Assembly (NCBI GenBank): GCA_034434635.1
Contig: DAOTYX010000184.1
Location: 1-64,000 of the forward strand
Reading direction: 5' to 3'
Length of the DNA: 64,000 bases
Origin: DAOTYX01 sp034434635
GTDB taxonomy: Bacteria; Chloroflexota; Anaerolineae; B4-G1; DUEL01
Shown: positions 34,600 through 42,813 of the stretch, piece by piece
Numbering within the stretch: position 1 is the first letter of the stretch
Layout of the letters: each line of letters opens with the position of its first letter
Program-made: the position numbers and the translations under genes
The notes under the pieces: generated by a model
What the model was told of the DNA's origin: nothing
Databases searched by the model: none
Seen by the model: the letters and a program-made list of their open reading frames with translations, nothing else

Positions 34600-35754
34600 A
34601 TGGACCTGAGCATCCGTATCGGCAACCTGGAACTGGAGAATCCGTTCATCGTCGCTGCCGGCCCGCCTGGGGTGACCGGCGCCTCGCTCAAGCGCATGGC
34701 CTCTGGCCGCCCCGGCGCAGTGGTCACCAAGTCCATCGGGGTGGTCCCTTCGCCGGGCCAGCGGCTGAGCCTCTCCCACGTCAAGGGGGACCGCCACAGC
34801 CTGATCCTCACCGATCCCTGGTCGGCGCACACCTTCGAGGAGTGGTGCGAGCGGGAGATGAAGGTCGCCAGGTCGGGTGGGGTGCCCGTCATCATGAACC
34901 TGCAGGCGGTGACGCACACCCCGGCAGAGGACATCGCCCGCATGGCTCCGCGCGCCGTGGAGGCCGGAGCCGACGCCATCGAACTCTCGGCCTTCGGCTC
35001 CGCTCCCAACGTGGTGGAAGGGGCAGGGATCGGCGCGGTGCAGAGCCCCCAACGCACCTACGAAGTCGTCCGCGCCGCCAAACAGGCGGTGAAGGTGCCC
35101 GTGATCGCCAAACTGCTGCCGGAACCCTCCAACCTGATTGACCTGGTGCGGGCAGCGGAGGAGGCCGGGGCGGACGCGATCGCCTCGCGGGACACCATCT
35201 TCCCGGCCATCTCGTTCGACATCTATACCCGCCGCCCCAAGGTGGCGCGCACCATCGGCACCTGGATGCCGGAACTCTCCGGGCGGGCCATCCGCGCCAA
35301 CGCGGTCGGCTACGTCGTGGAGATTTATCGCCTCACCCGCCTGCCGATCATCGGTATCGGCGGCGTGGCGACCTGGGAGGACGCGGTGGAGATGATCATC
35401 GCCGGGGCCACGGCGGTAGGGGTCTGTACGGCGGCGATGGTCGAGGGGCCCAAGATCTTCCCCCGCCTGGTCAAAGGGCTGGCCACCTTCCTGGAGGAGC
35501 AGGGGGTAACGATGGAGGAACTGCGCGGCAGCGGCCTGGAAGGCATGCGCCAGGTCAATGAGATGGCCCTCCATCGCCTGCATGTGACGATTGACAAGGA
35601 CCTGTGCACCCAATGCAATATCTGCGACACCGTCTGCCCGGTGCAGGCAGTGCGCCAGGGCGAGGGATATAACTTCATCGTAGACGAGGAGTGCATCAAC
35701 TGCGGCTTCTGCGCCGCCAACTGCCCAGAGGAGGCGATCCGCGTGGCGGCCTAG
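34600..35754 (+). CDS. PreA-like FMN oxidoreductase with C-terminal 2[4Fe-4S] ferredoxin domain
   Basis: 384-aa protein. An FMN-binding TIM barrel of the dihydroorotate/dihydropyrimidine dehydrogenase type (residues about 1-310; glycine-rich phosphate site IIGIGGVATWEDAVEMI) is followed by a ferredoxin domain with CTQCNICDTVCP and CINCGFCAANCP. It is a distant paralogue of the PreA-like gene at 46097. The loop that carries the catalytic Cys in dihydropyrimidine dehydrogenase is not recognisable (FGSAPNVVEGAG instead of the SCP...ACGQ type), so it probably reduces something other than uracil or thymine. AGGAGGAGAG precedes the ATG. Likely a ferredoxin-linked C=C reductase. Confidence 0.83.
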   Translation: MDLSIRIGNLELENPFIVAAGPPGVTGASLKRMASGRPGAVVTKSIGVVPSPGQRLSLSHVKGDRHSLILTDPWSAHTFEEWCEREMKVARSGGVPVIMNLQAVTHTPAEDIARMAPRAVEAGADAIELSAFGSAPNVVEGAGIGAVQSPQRTYEVVRAAKQAVKVPVIAKLLPEPSNLIDLVRAAEEAGADAIASRDTIFPAISFDIYTRRPKVARTIGTWMPELSGRAIRANAVGYVVEIYRLTRLPIIGIGGVATWEDAVEMIIAGATAVGVCTAAMVEGPKIFPRLVKGLATFLEEQGVTMEELRGSGLEGMRQVNEMALHRLHVTIDKDLCTQCNICDTVCPVQAVRQGEGYNFIVDEECINCGFCAANCPEEAIRVAA

Positions 35755-35780
35755 ACCTCCCGTGGGCGAGAGGTAGAACA

Positions 35781-37169
35781 ATGAGCAAGACGATCAGCGA
35801 ACAGATAGCCGACCTGACTCTCAACCTCCGTTACGAAGACCTGCCGGAACCGGCGCGTCGGCACGCCAGGAACCTGGTGTTGGACCTGCTGGGCTCGATG
35901 ATCGGCTCCCGGCGCGTCCCCTCCAGCCGGATCGCCGCCGAGGCGGCGCTGGAGTTGGGCGGGCCGGAGGAGAGTACCGTCATCGGTCACAACCGCAAGG
36001 TGGCAGCCCCCAATGCCGCCTTCGCCAACGCCATTCAGTCCTACGCCTTCGACTTCGCCGACGACCACAATGAGTCCAACGCCCACCCCAGCGTGGCGAC
36101 CATCCCTGCCAGCCTGGCTCTGGGAGAGCATCTACACGCCAGCGGGCGAGAGGTGCTTACGGCCATTGCTCTGGGCAACGAGGTGGTGTGTCGGCTCGGG
36201 GCGGCCTTCCTGGGTAAGACCTACTACCAGGGCTTTCACCCCTCCAGCACCTGCGGCACCTTCGGCGCGACGGTCTCTGCTGCCCGCCTCTTGGGTCTCG
36301 ACTGGCAGCAGACGGTCTGGGCGCAGGGTATCGCTGGCAGCCAGGCCGCCGGGCTGATGGCCTGGAACACCGCTGGCTCGATCACCAAGCGGCTCCAGGC
36401 TGGCCATCCCGCGTGGGTGGGGATCATGTCCGCCCGGCTGGCGAAGAAGGGCTTCGACGGCCCACGGGAGATCATCGAGGGCACCGATGGCTTTATGCAG
36501 GCTTACTCCTACAACCGCCAGTACGACACTCGGCTCATCACCGAAGGCCTGGGCCAGGAGTGGACCTTCGCCCGCTCCAGCATCAAGGTCTACCCGTGCT
36601 GTCGCTACTCCGGCGGACATCTGGACGCCTGTCTGGACATCTACGCCCGTTATCGGCCCGATCCGCGGCGTATTCGCCGCATCTTCATCCGCTCTTCCGA
36701 TTACACCATCCGCCTGCTGGCCGCGCCGCGCAAGCGTGACCCCCAGACGATCGTGGACACACAGTTCAGCATGCCCTGGCAGGCGGCTATCGCCCTGATT
36801 GACGGCAAGATTGACGTGGACACCTTCACCGAGGCGAACATCCACCGCCCCGACGTGCGCGAACTGATGAGCAAGGTAGAATGGGTGGTGGACGAGGAGT
36901 TCGAGCGGCGTTACCCTGCCCACTACTCCTGCGCCGTGACCGTGACGATGGACGACGGCACGGAGTACACCACCGTGGTGGATGACCCCAAGGGGGACTT
37001 CCGTAACCCGGTGACACAGGAGGAATTGGAGGCGAAGTTTACCAACCTGGCTCGCCGGGAGATCGCTGACGGGGAGCGGATCGCCCGCATCATCGCCTTC
37101 GTGCGTGACCTGGAACAGGCGCCGGATATCGGCGCGCTTTTTGCGCTGCTCCAGACTTCCGATGTCTGA
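35781..37169 (+). CDS. MmgE/PrpD family protein
   Basis: 462-aa member of the MmgE/PrpD family, which includes 2-methylcitrate dehydratase, cis-aconitate decarboxylase and iminodisuccinate epimerase. Landmarks are FADDHNESNAHPSVA near residue 92 (active-site Asp and His in the family), HPSSTCGTFGAT near residue 152, and the KVYPCCRYSGGHLDA block in the C-terminal half. It starts behind GAGAGGTAG. With the aconitase-like subunits and PrpF-like isomerase downstream it suggests handling of a branched, unsaturated di- or tricarboxylate. The reaction is not fixed by sequence. A 14-bp hairpin overlaps the stop codon. Confidence 0.87.
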   Translation: MSKTISEQIADLTLNLRYEDLPEPARRHARNLVLDLLGSMIGSRRVPSSRIAAEAALELGGPEESTVIGHNRKVAAPNAAFANAIQSYAFDFADDHNESNAHPSVATIPASLALGEHLHASGREVLTAIALGNEVVCRLGAAFLGKTYYQGFHPSSTCGTFGATVSAARLLGLDWQQTVWAQGIAGSQAAGLMAWNTAGSITKRLQAGHPAWVGIMSARLAKKGFDGPREIIEGTDGFMQAYSYNRQYDTRLITEGLGQEWTFARSSIKVYPCCRYSGGHLDACLDIYARYRPDPRRIRRIFIRSSDYTIRLLAAPRKRDPQTIVDTQFSMPWQAAIALIDGKIDVDTFTEANIHRPDVRELMSKVEWVVDEEFERRYPAHYSCAVTVTMDDGTEYTTVVDDPKGDFRNPVTQEELEAKFTNLARREIADGERIARIIAFVRDLEQAPDIGALFALLQTSDV

Positions 37170-37184
37170 AAGACATCGGAAGTC
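37154..37184 (+). other. Perfect 14-bp hairpin overlapping the PrpD-like gene stop
   Basis: GACTTCCGATGTCT, loop GAA, AGACATCGGAAGTC. The TGA stop (37167-37169) lies at the stem-loop boundary, so the last codons of the protein (QTSDV) are encoded by the left arm. No T-tract follows. It is one of several stems at operon junctions in the island. Confidence 0.65.
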
Positions 37185-37215
37185 CGAATGGGAAGAGAAT
37201 GAGGAGGAATTGACG

Positions 37216-38208
37216 ATGGACCTGTCTCTGCGACGCCGCGCCAGCCTGAAAGGGCGCGACTTCATCACCCTGGCCGACTACGACCAGGAGGACCTGTACT
37301 TCCTGTTGGACACCGCCGAAGAACTCAAGCGGGCTCAGGCGATGGGCGCACCTCATCGCTGGCTGGAGGGCAAGAGCCTCGGCATGCTCTTCGGCAAACC
37401 CTCTACTCGCACGCGCATATCCTTCGAGACCGGCATGACCCAGTTGGGCGGCCACGCCCAGTTCTACACCGCCGACGACCTGCAACTGGCGCACAAGGAG
37501 AGCTGGGTGGACACCGCGCGGGCGATGGATCGTTACCTGGATGGCATCGCCGTCCGTCTCTACAACATCCAGCCCTATGGCGAGTCGCGCCGGGTGCTGA
37601 ACACCCTGGCCGAAGCGGCGCGCATCCCGGTCATCAACATGCTCGACGACGGTGAGCACCCCTGCCAGGTGCTGTGTGATGTGATGACGGTGCGCGAGAA
37701 ACTGCGCACCTTCGAGGGCAAGAAGATCGTCGTCTCCTGGGCTTACTCCCCGCGTGACAAGTCGGCCGGTGTGCCGCAGGGTTGGGTGGTGGCTGCCGCG
37801 ATCCTGGGCATCAACCTGACCCTGGCCTACCCGGAGGGGTTCGACCTGGACCCGGAGTACATGGAGAAGGCTCGTGGCTTCGCCGCGATGAGCGGCGCTC
37901 GCCTGGAGATCGTCCACGACATGGCCGAGGCCGCCCGCGATGCCCACATCTTCTACGCCAAGTCCTGGGGTAGTTTCACCCTCCCGCCCGAAGAGGTAAA
38001 GCGGCGTGACGCGGAACTACGGCAGTGGATCGTTACGGATGAGTTGTTGGATCGGGCCGATCGGACGGTGAAGTTCATGCACTGCCTGCCGGCCGACCGC
38101 AACCTGGAGGTCACCGACGCGGTGATAGACGGTCCCCGTTCCATCGTCTATGACCAACTAGAGAATCGGCTGCACGCACAGAAGGCGATCCTGGCCCTCA
38201 CGCTGTGA
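37216..38208 (+). CDS. Aspartate/ornithine carbamoyltransferase-family enzyme, YgeW-like
   Basis: 330-aa carbamoyltransferase. The carbamoyl-phosphate site is complete: STRTR at 63-67, MLDDGEHPCQ, and HCLPADR at 289-295. The loop that in ornithine carbamoyltransferase carries S-M-G reads YAKSWG (247-252), as in YgeW and other non-ornithine members, so the acceptor is probably not ornithine. In catabolism such enzymes run in reverse, phosphorolysing an N-carbamoyl intermediate to carbamoyl phosphate, which carbamate kinase turns into ATP. No carbamate kinase is in the window. GAGGAGGAATTGACG precedes the ATG. It is good evidence that the pathway forms a ureido (N-carbamoyl) intermediate. Confidence 0.85.
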   Translation: MDLSLRRRASLKGRDFITLADYDQEDLYFLLDTAEELKRAQAMGAPHRWLEGKSLGMLFGKPSTRTRISFETGMTQLGGHAQFYTADDLQLAHKESWVDTARAMDRYLDGIAVRLYNIQPYGESRRVLNTLAEAARIPVINMLDDGEHPCQVLCDVMTVREKLRTFEGKKIVVSWAYSPRDKSAGVPQGWVVAAAILGINLTLAYPEGFDLDPEYMEKARGFAAMSGARLEIVHDMAEAARDAHIFYAKSWGSFTLPPEEVKRRDAELRQWIVTDELLDRADRTVKFMHCLPADRNLEVTDAVIDGPRSIVYDQLENRLHAQKAILALTL

Positions 38209-38233
38209 GCAGCGCCCGGAGAGACAAGAAGCA

Positions 38234-39508
38234 ATGGGCATGACCTTGACCGAGAAGATCCTCGCCCGCGCCTGCGGGCGAGAACAGGTCCGGGCGGGGG
38301 AGATCATCCGCGCGGCTGTGGATCTGGTCTTCGCCAGCGATGTGACCATGCCGTTGGCAGCCATCGAACTGGAGCGCATGCAGGTCGAGCGACTCTTCGA
38401 CCCGGAGCGGGTGGCCATCATCTGCGACCACTTCACGCCGAATGCTACGGTGGAGGGGGCGCAGAGGGTGAAGCAGTTGCGCGACTTCGCCCGCCGATAC
38501 GGAGTGCACCACTTCTATGAGCCGGGGTGCGGGGGGAACTTCGGCGTCGAGCACACCCTGCTGCCAGAAGAGGGGTTGGTCCGCCCCGGCATGGTCATCG
38601 TCGGCGGTGACTCGCACACGACCTCTTACGGGGCGCTGGGGGCCTTCGCTTCCGGCTTCGGCAGCACCGACATCGCTGCAGCGATGGCCCTCGGCGAGTT
38701 GTGGCTGCGGGTACCTGCGACGATGCGCTTCGTCTTCTCGGGCGCGCTGCCCCGGTGGGTGGGCGGCAAGGACCTCATCCTCCACACCATCGGGCGCATC
38801 GGCGTTGCCGGCGCGCTCTACCGGGCCATGGAATTCGACGGTCCGGCTATCGCCGCGTTGAGCGTAGAGCAGCGGCTGACGATGTGCAATATGGCCGTCG
38901 AAGCCGGGGCGAAGAACGGTTTGATGCCGGTGGATGAGGAGACCTGCCGCTATCTGGCGGCACACGGTGTTGGCGAAGCACCTTCTCTTTCCAGTGATCC
39001 CGATGCCAACTTCTACTCTGTGACCGAGATAGACGTCAGCGACCTGGAGCCGCAAGTGGCCTGTCCCTTCTCCCCCGATAACGTGCAACCGGTCAGTGCC
39101 CTGCGGGACACGCGGCTGGATGCCGTCTTCATCGGGTCCTGCACCAACGGCCGCATCGAGGACCTGCGCGTGGCCGCGTCTATCCTGGGCGGCAGGCGCA
39201 TCTACCCCGGCGTTCGCCTCCTGGTCATTCCGGCCACGCAGCGAGTCTACCAGCAGGCGCTGCGGGAGGGCTTGCTGATGGCCTTCGTACAGGCCGGGGC
39301 GGCGGTTGGCGCGCCTACCTGTGGGCCATGCTTCGGCGGACACACCGGGCTGCTTGCCGCTGGCGAGCGGGCGCTCTCCACCTCCAACCGCAACTTCGTC
39401 GGGCGTATGGGGCACCCGCAGAGCCAGGTCTACCTGGCCTCGGCGGCAGTGGCGGCGGCCTCCGCCGTGCTGGGCCGCATTGCCCATCCTGAGGAGGTGA
39501 TGGGATGA
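38234..39508 (+). CDS. Aconitase-family hydro-lyase, large subunit (LeuC/DmdA-like)
   Basis: 424-aa large subunit of a two-subunit [4Fe-4S] hydro-lyase. Cluster ligands are Cys303 (IGSCTNGR), Cys363 and Cys366 (PTCGPCFGG). The substrate and metal-site blocks CDHFTPN and GGDSHTTSYGALGAFASG are intact. The family includes isopropylmalate isomerase, homoaconitase, and 2,3-dimethylmaleate hydratase (DmdAB) of nicotinate-fermenting Eubacterium. No leucine genes are nearby. The PrpF-like isomerase downstream matches the DmdAB context, where a methylitaconate isomerase supplies dimethylmaleate. The start overlaps nothing. The small-subunit gene overlaps the 3' end by 4 bp. Confidence 0.9.
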   Translation: MGMTLTEKILARACGREQVRAGEIIRAAVDLVFASDVTMPLAAIELERMQVERLFDPERVAIICDHFTPNATVEGAQRVKQLRDFARRYGVHHFYEPGCGGNFGVEHTLLPEEGLVRPGMVIVGGDSHTTSYGALGAFASGFGSTDIAAAMALGELWLRVPATMRFVFSGALPRWVGGKDLILHTIGRIGVAGALYRAMEFDGPAIAALSVEQRLTMCNMAVEAGAKNGLMPVDEETCRYLAAHGVGEAPSLSSDPDANFYSVTEIDVSDLEPQVACPFSPDNVQPVSALRDTRLDAVFIGSCTNGRIEDLRVAASILGGRRIYPGVRLLVIPATQRVYQQALREGLLMAFVQAGAAVGAPTCGPCFGGHTGLLAAGERALSTSNRNFVGRMGHPQSQVYLASAAVAAASAVLGRIAHPEEVMG

Positions 39509-40026
39509 TCGTGCAGGGACGCGCCTGGAGGCTTGGCGACAACGTGGACACTGACCAGTTGCTGCCAGGCCGCTACCTTAGCCTGACCGAGCCGGCAGAA
39601 CTGGCCCGCCACTGCCTGGAGGATGTGCGTCCCGACTTCTGCGTCGGCGTGAAAGCGGGCGATCTCCTGGTGGCTGGCGAGAACCTGGGCTGCGGCAGTT
39701 CGCGGGAGCATGCCCCGTTGGCGCTCAAAACGTTGGGCATCTCATGCCTGGTGGCGGCCTCCTTCGCGCGCATCTTCTTCCGCAACAGCATCAACCTGGG
39801 GCTGCCGGCCCTGACCTGCCCGGAGGCCGTGGCGGGCATCGCCGATGGGGATTTGCTGCGCATTGACCTGGAGAGCGGCGAGATCGAGAACCTCACCCAC
39901 CCCGCGCGCTTCCAGGCCCCGCCGCTGCCCGACTTTCTGACCGAGATTATCCGCGCCGGCGGGATGACGGCTTACGTGCGCGGGGCCCTCGCCCGCCGAC
40001 AGGCGGACCATCGTCTGGGGAGGTGA
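39505..40026 (+). CDS. Aconitase-family hydro-lyase, small subunit (LeuD/DmdB-like)
   Basis: 173-aa swivelling-domain subunit. Typical features are GDNVDTDQLLPGRYL near the N-terminus, AGENLGCGSSREHAPLALK (substrate-binding Ser-Ser-Arg) and SFARIFFRNSINLGLP. The ATG overlaps the stop of the large-subunit gene (ATGA), so the two are translated together. Length is normal for the family. It partners the 38234 gene to hydrate or isomerise an unsaturated dicarboxylate. Confidence 0.9.
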   Translation: MIVQGRAWRLGDNVDTDQLLPGRYLSLTEPAELARHCLEDVRPDFCVGVKAGDLLVAGENLGCGSSREHAPLALKTLGISCLVAASFARIFFRNSINLGLPALTCPEAVAGIADGDLLRIDLESGEIENLTHPARFQAPPLPDFLTEIIRAGGMTAYVRGALARRQADHRLGR

Positions 40027-40027
40027 G

Positions 40028-41197
40028 ATGACCTTCTACGGCGAACAGAAACCCATCCGCTGCGTGATCATGCGCGGCGGCACCAGTCGGGCGCTCTTCA
40101 TCATGCGCAATGACCTGCCTGCCGACCCGGCGCTGCGTGATGCGGTCATCCTGCGCCTCTACGGCAGCCCTGACGTGCGCCAGATTGATGGCCTGGGGGG
40201 CGCAGACCCGCTGACCAGCAAACTGGCCATCATCGGTCCGCCCACCCGTCCTGACGCGGACGTGGACTACACCTTCGGCCAGGTGAGCATCACCACGCCC
40301 TTTGTGGACACGGCGGGCAACTGCGGCAACATCTCCGCCGCTGTTGGCCCCTTCGCCATTGACGAGGGGTTGGTGGACGCGGTCGAGCCGGTGACGAACG
40401 TGCGCATCCACCAGACCAACACCCGCTGCATCCTTGTCGCTGAAGTGCCGGTGCGCGGCGGCAAGGCGGCGGTGGAGGGGGACTACCACATTGATGGCGT
40501 GCCGGGCAGCGGCGCGTTGATTCGCCTGGACTTCTCCGATACCGCTGGTGCGGTCACCGGGCGTCTGCTCCCTACCGGCAACCCAGTGGATCGCCTGGAG
40601 GTGCCTGGCGTGGGCGTGGTGGAGGCTTCTCTCGTAGATGCCGGGACGCCCTGTGTCTTCGTCCGTGCCGCCGACCTGGGCCTGCGGGGCGTGGAAACCC
40701 CGGCGGAGATCGACGCTGACCGCGCGCTGAACGAGCGCATCGAGCGCATCCGCGGCACGGCGGCGGTGATGATGGGGCTGGTCGAGACCTGGTCCGAAGC
40801 GGCCACACGCAGCCCCTATCTCCCTTTCTTTGCCATCATTGCCCCGCCAGCGGACTACGTGGACTTCACCACCGGGCGCACGGTACGGGCGGATGAGGTG
40901 GATTTCCTCTCCCGTCTGCTGTTTATGCTGAAGATGCACAAGGCCTACCCTGTGACCGGCTCGGTCTGCACCGGCGCGGCGGCGCGCATACCCGGCACCA
41001 TTGTCCACGAAGCGGCGAGCGCCTCCTCGCGTGAGCGCTCACTGGTGCTCATCGGCCACCCTGCCGGCGTGCTGGATGTGGAAGTGTCGGTGGAAGCGGA
41101 GGGCGCAGGCTACCGCCTGCGGCGCGCGGCGATCGGCCGTACTGCCCGCCGTCTGATAGAAGGATACGCCTTTGTCCCCTGGAGCACATTCGAGTGA
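40028..41197 (+). CDS. PrpF-family isomerase (methylaconitate / methylitaconate isomerase-like)
   Basis: 389-aa protein of the PrpF/DUF453 family, whose members shift a double bond in methylaconitate or convert 3-methylitaconate to 2,3-dimethylmaleate (Mii). It begins with the family opening QKPIRCVIMRGGTSRALF and has GNCGNISAAVGPFAIDEG (the catalytic-loop Cys) and a late CTGAAARIPGT segment. The fold is a duplicated diaminopimelate-epimerase type. The gene starts 2 bp after the small subunit, so isomerase and hydratase are co-produced. That pairing is the one known in nicotinate fermentation, but the mutase and dehydratase of that route are not in the window. Confidence 0.87.
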   Translation: MTFYGEQKPIRCVIMRGGTSRALFIMRNDLPADPALRDAVILRLYGSPDVRQIDGLGGADPLTSKLAIIGPPTRPDADVDYTFGQVSITTPFVDTAGNCGNISAAVGPFAIDEGLVDAVEPVTNVRIHQTNTRCILVAEVPVRGGKAAVEGDYHIDGVPGSGALIRLDFSDTAGAVTGRLLPTGNPVDRLEVPGVGVVEASLVDAGTPCVFVRAADLGLRGVETPAEIDADRALNERIERIRGTAAVMMGLVETWSEAATRSPYLPFFAIIAPPADYVDFTTGRTVRADEVDFLSRLLFMLKMHKAYPVTGSVCTGAAARIPGTIVHEAASASSRERSLVLIGHPAGVLDVEVSVEAEGAGYRLRRAAIGRTARRLIEGYAFVPWSTFE

Positions 41198-41256
41198 CCG
41201 TCTCTTCCTCCGTGCGACGAGACGTGATGATTTCCTGAAAAAGAGGTACATGACCT

Positions 41257-42531
41257 GTGACTCGACTACTGGAGCATCAAGGCAAGGAACTGCTGCGACG
41301 ATTCAAGATTCCCACGCCAGAGGGACGGATTGTCGGCAGCCTGGAAGAGGCGCACGAGGCTGCCCGGCAGATTGGCTACCCTCTGTTGGTCAAGGCCCAG
41401 GTCTACACCGGCAAGCGCGGCAAGTCCGGCGGCGTGCGCCCGGCTGAGAATGAGGCGGAACTGGAGACCGCAGTGCGTGAGATGCTCAGCACGCCCATCC
41501 GCGGGCTGCTGGTGGAGAGCCTGCTGATCGAGCAACTCATCCCTCTGCGCCGCGAACTCTACGTCGCTGTCACCGCCGATCCCAGCCTGCGCCAGCCGGT
41601 GCTGATCTTCTGCGCCAACGGCGGAGTGGACATCGAGGAGACATTTCATGACCGCCCCGAAACGGTGCTGCGGCTGCCGGTGGACATCCTGCGCGGCGTC
41701 TACCTGTACGACGCGCTCAACCTGCTGCGCGACGCACCTGAACTCTCCTCGCGCGACCGGTTGGAGGTGGCGCAGGTTCTCTGTCGCCTGTACGAACTCT
41801 ACCGCGCCTGCGACGCGAAACTGGCGGAGATCAACCCGCTGGCGCTGACTGACAACGGCCCGGTGGCGCTCGATGCGCGGATAGACATTGACGGTGACGC
41901 CCTCGGCCGTCACCCCGAACTGAGCCTGGCCCTGGCGGAGGAGGCGGGAGAGCGCCACCCCACGCGCCTGGAGCAGATCGCCGCGACGATTGACCAGGGC
42001 GACCACCGCGGCACGGTGCACTTCGTGCAGATTGACCCCGATCTCTCCTATGCCCGTCAGCACCAGAAGGTGCCCATCGGCTTCGACTGCGTCGGCGCCG
42101 GTGTCAGCCTGACGATGATGGACGAACTGGTGCCGCTGGGCTTCTACCCGGTCAACTTCTGCGACAGTTCCGGCAACCCTGTGGCTTCGAAACTGTACCG
42201 TATTACCCGCGTCATCTTCTCCCAGCCGGGTATCGCTGGCTACGTCTTCGTCTCCTGCGTCTCCAGCCAGCAGCTGGACAACACCGCGCGGGGGATCATT
42301 AAGGCGTTCAAGGAACTCTTCCCTCAAACTGGTGGGCAGCCGGACATCCCCACTGTGCTGGCCTTCCGTGGGGCATGGGATGAGGAGGCCATCCGTCTGT
42401 TGGCCGACCACGGCATCAGCGCCGGGCGATGGGTCCGTGTGCTGGGCCGGGAGGCCACAGAACAGGAGGTCGCCGAGACCTTCCAGGCGTTGCACAGCGC
42501 CTGGGTTGCTGAAAGGGGGGAGGCGGCATGA
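41257..42531 (+). CDS. Succinyl-CoA-synthetase-type acyl-CoA ligase, beta (ATP-grasp) subunit
   Basis: 424-aa beta-type subunit. The N-terminus, LLEHQGKELLRRFKIPTPEG, and the following KAQVYTGKRGKSGGVR block are those of the SucC ATP-grasp fold, with metal ligands in LAEINPLAL. The C-terminal ligase-CoA domain is present. It starts with GTG behind AGAGG. Together with the 42814 gene it should activate a dicarboxylate to its CoA thioester with ATP. Sequence differences from ordinary SucC in the C-terminal half, and the context, point to a substrate such as malate, citramalate or dimethylmalate. Its 3' end overlaps the small Fe-S gene by 4 bp. Confidence 0.83.
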   Translation: MTRLLEHQGKELLRRFKIPTPEGRIVGSLEEAHEAARQIGYPLLVKAQVYTGKRGKSGGVRPAENEAELETAVREMLSTPIRGLLVESLLIEQLIPLRRELYVAVTADPSLRQPVLIFCANGGVDIEETFHDRPETVLRLPVDILRGVYLYDALNLLRDAPELSSRDRLEVAQVLCRLYELYRACDAKLAEINPLALTDNGPVALDARIDIDGDALGRHPELSLALAEEAGERHPTRLEQIAATIDQGDHRGTVHFVQIDPDLSYARQHQKVPIGFDCVGAGVSLTMMDELVPLGFYPVNFCDSSGNPVASKLYRITRVIFSQPGIAGYVFVSCVSSQQLDNTARGIIKAFKELFPQTGGQPDIPTVLAFRGAWDEEAIRLLADHGISAGRWVRVLGREATEQEVAETFQALHSAWVAERGEAA

Positions 42532-42812
42532 ACGACGGACGATTGGAATTCGCGGTCCGCTCCGGCGGTACGGTCAGCATAACCCTTGAGCGCTGCGTTG
42601 ATTGTGAGACCAAGGCCTGCATCAAGGTCTGCCAGGCCCAGGGAGGGCCGCTGGTGCTCGATGAGGAGCGAGGGCTGCCGGCGCTGCGCTGGTCTCTTGA
42701 GGAGATCACCCGTGGCGGCTGTGTGGAGTGTCTGGGCTGCGAGTTGGACTGTGAACTCTACGGTCGGCAGGCGGTGAAGATCACCCTGCCGCTGGCGGGG
42801 CTGGAGGTGTAG
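42528..42812 (+). CDS. Small cysteine-rich (Fe-S?) protein between CoA ligase subunits
   Basis: 94-aa protein with two Cys clusters: CVDCETKACIKVC near residues 23-35 and CVECLGCELDC near residues 64-74. The spacing (C-x2-C-x4-C-x3-C and C-x2-C-x2-C-x3-C) resembles two [4Fe-4S] sites in an atypical ferredoxin-like protein, separated by about 28 residues. It is coupled to the beta subunit (ATGA overlap), and the alpha subunit follows 1 bp after its stop. It is therefore likely a subunit or redox partner of the ligase complex. Ordinary succinyl-CoA synthetases have no such component. I do not recognise the family. Confidence 0.75.
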   Translation: MNDGRLEFAVRSGGTVSITLERCVDCETKACIKVCQAQGGPLVLDEERGLPALRWSLEEITRGGCVECLGCELDCELYGRQAVKITLPLAGLEV

Positions 42813-42813
42813 G

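Noticed and set aside
38234..40026. Leucine biosynthesis leuCD
   Set aside because: No other leucine genes. Context is PrpF, CoA ligase and lyase genes, so a catabolic hydratase is more likely.
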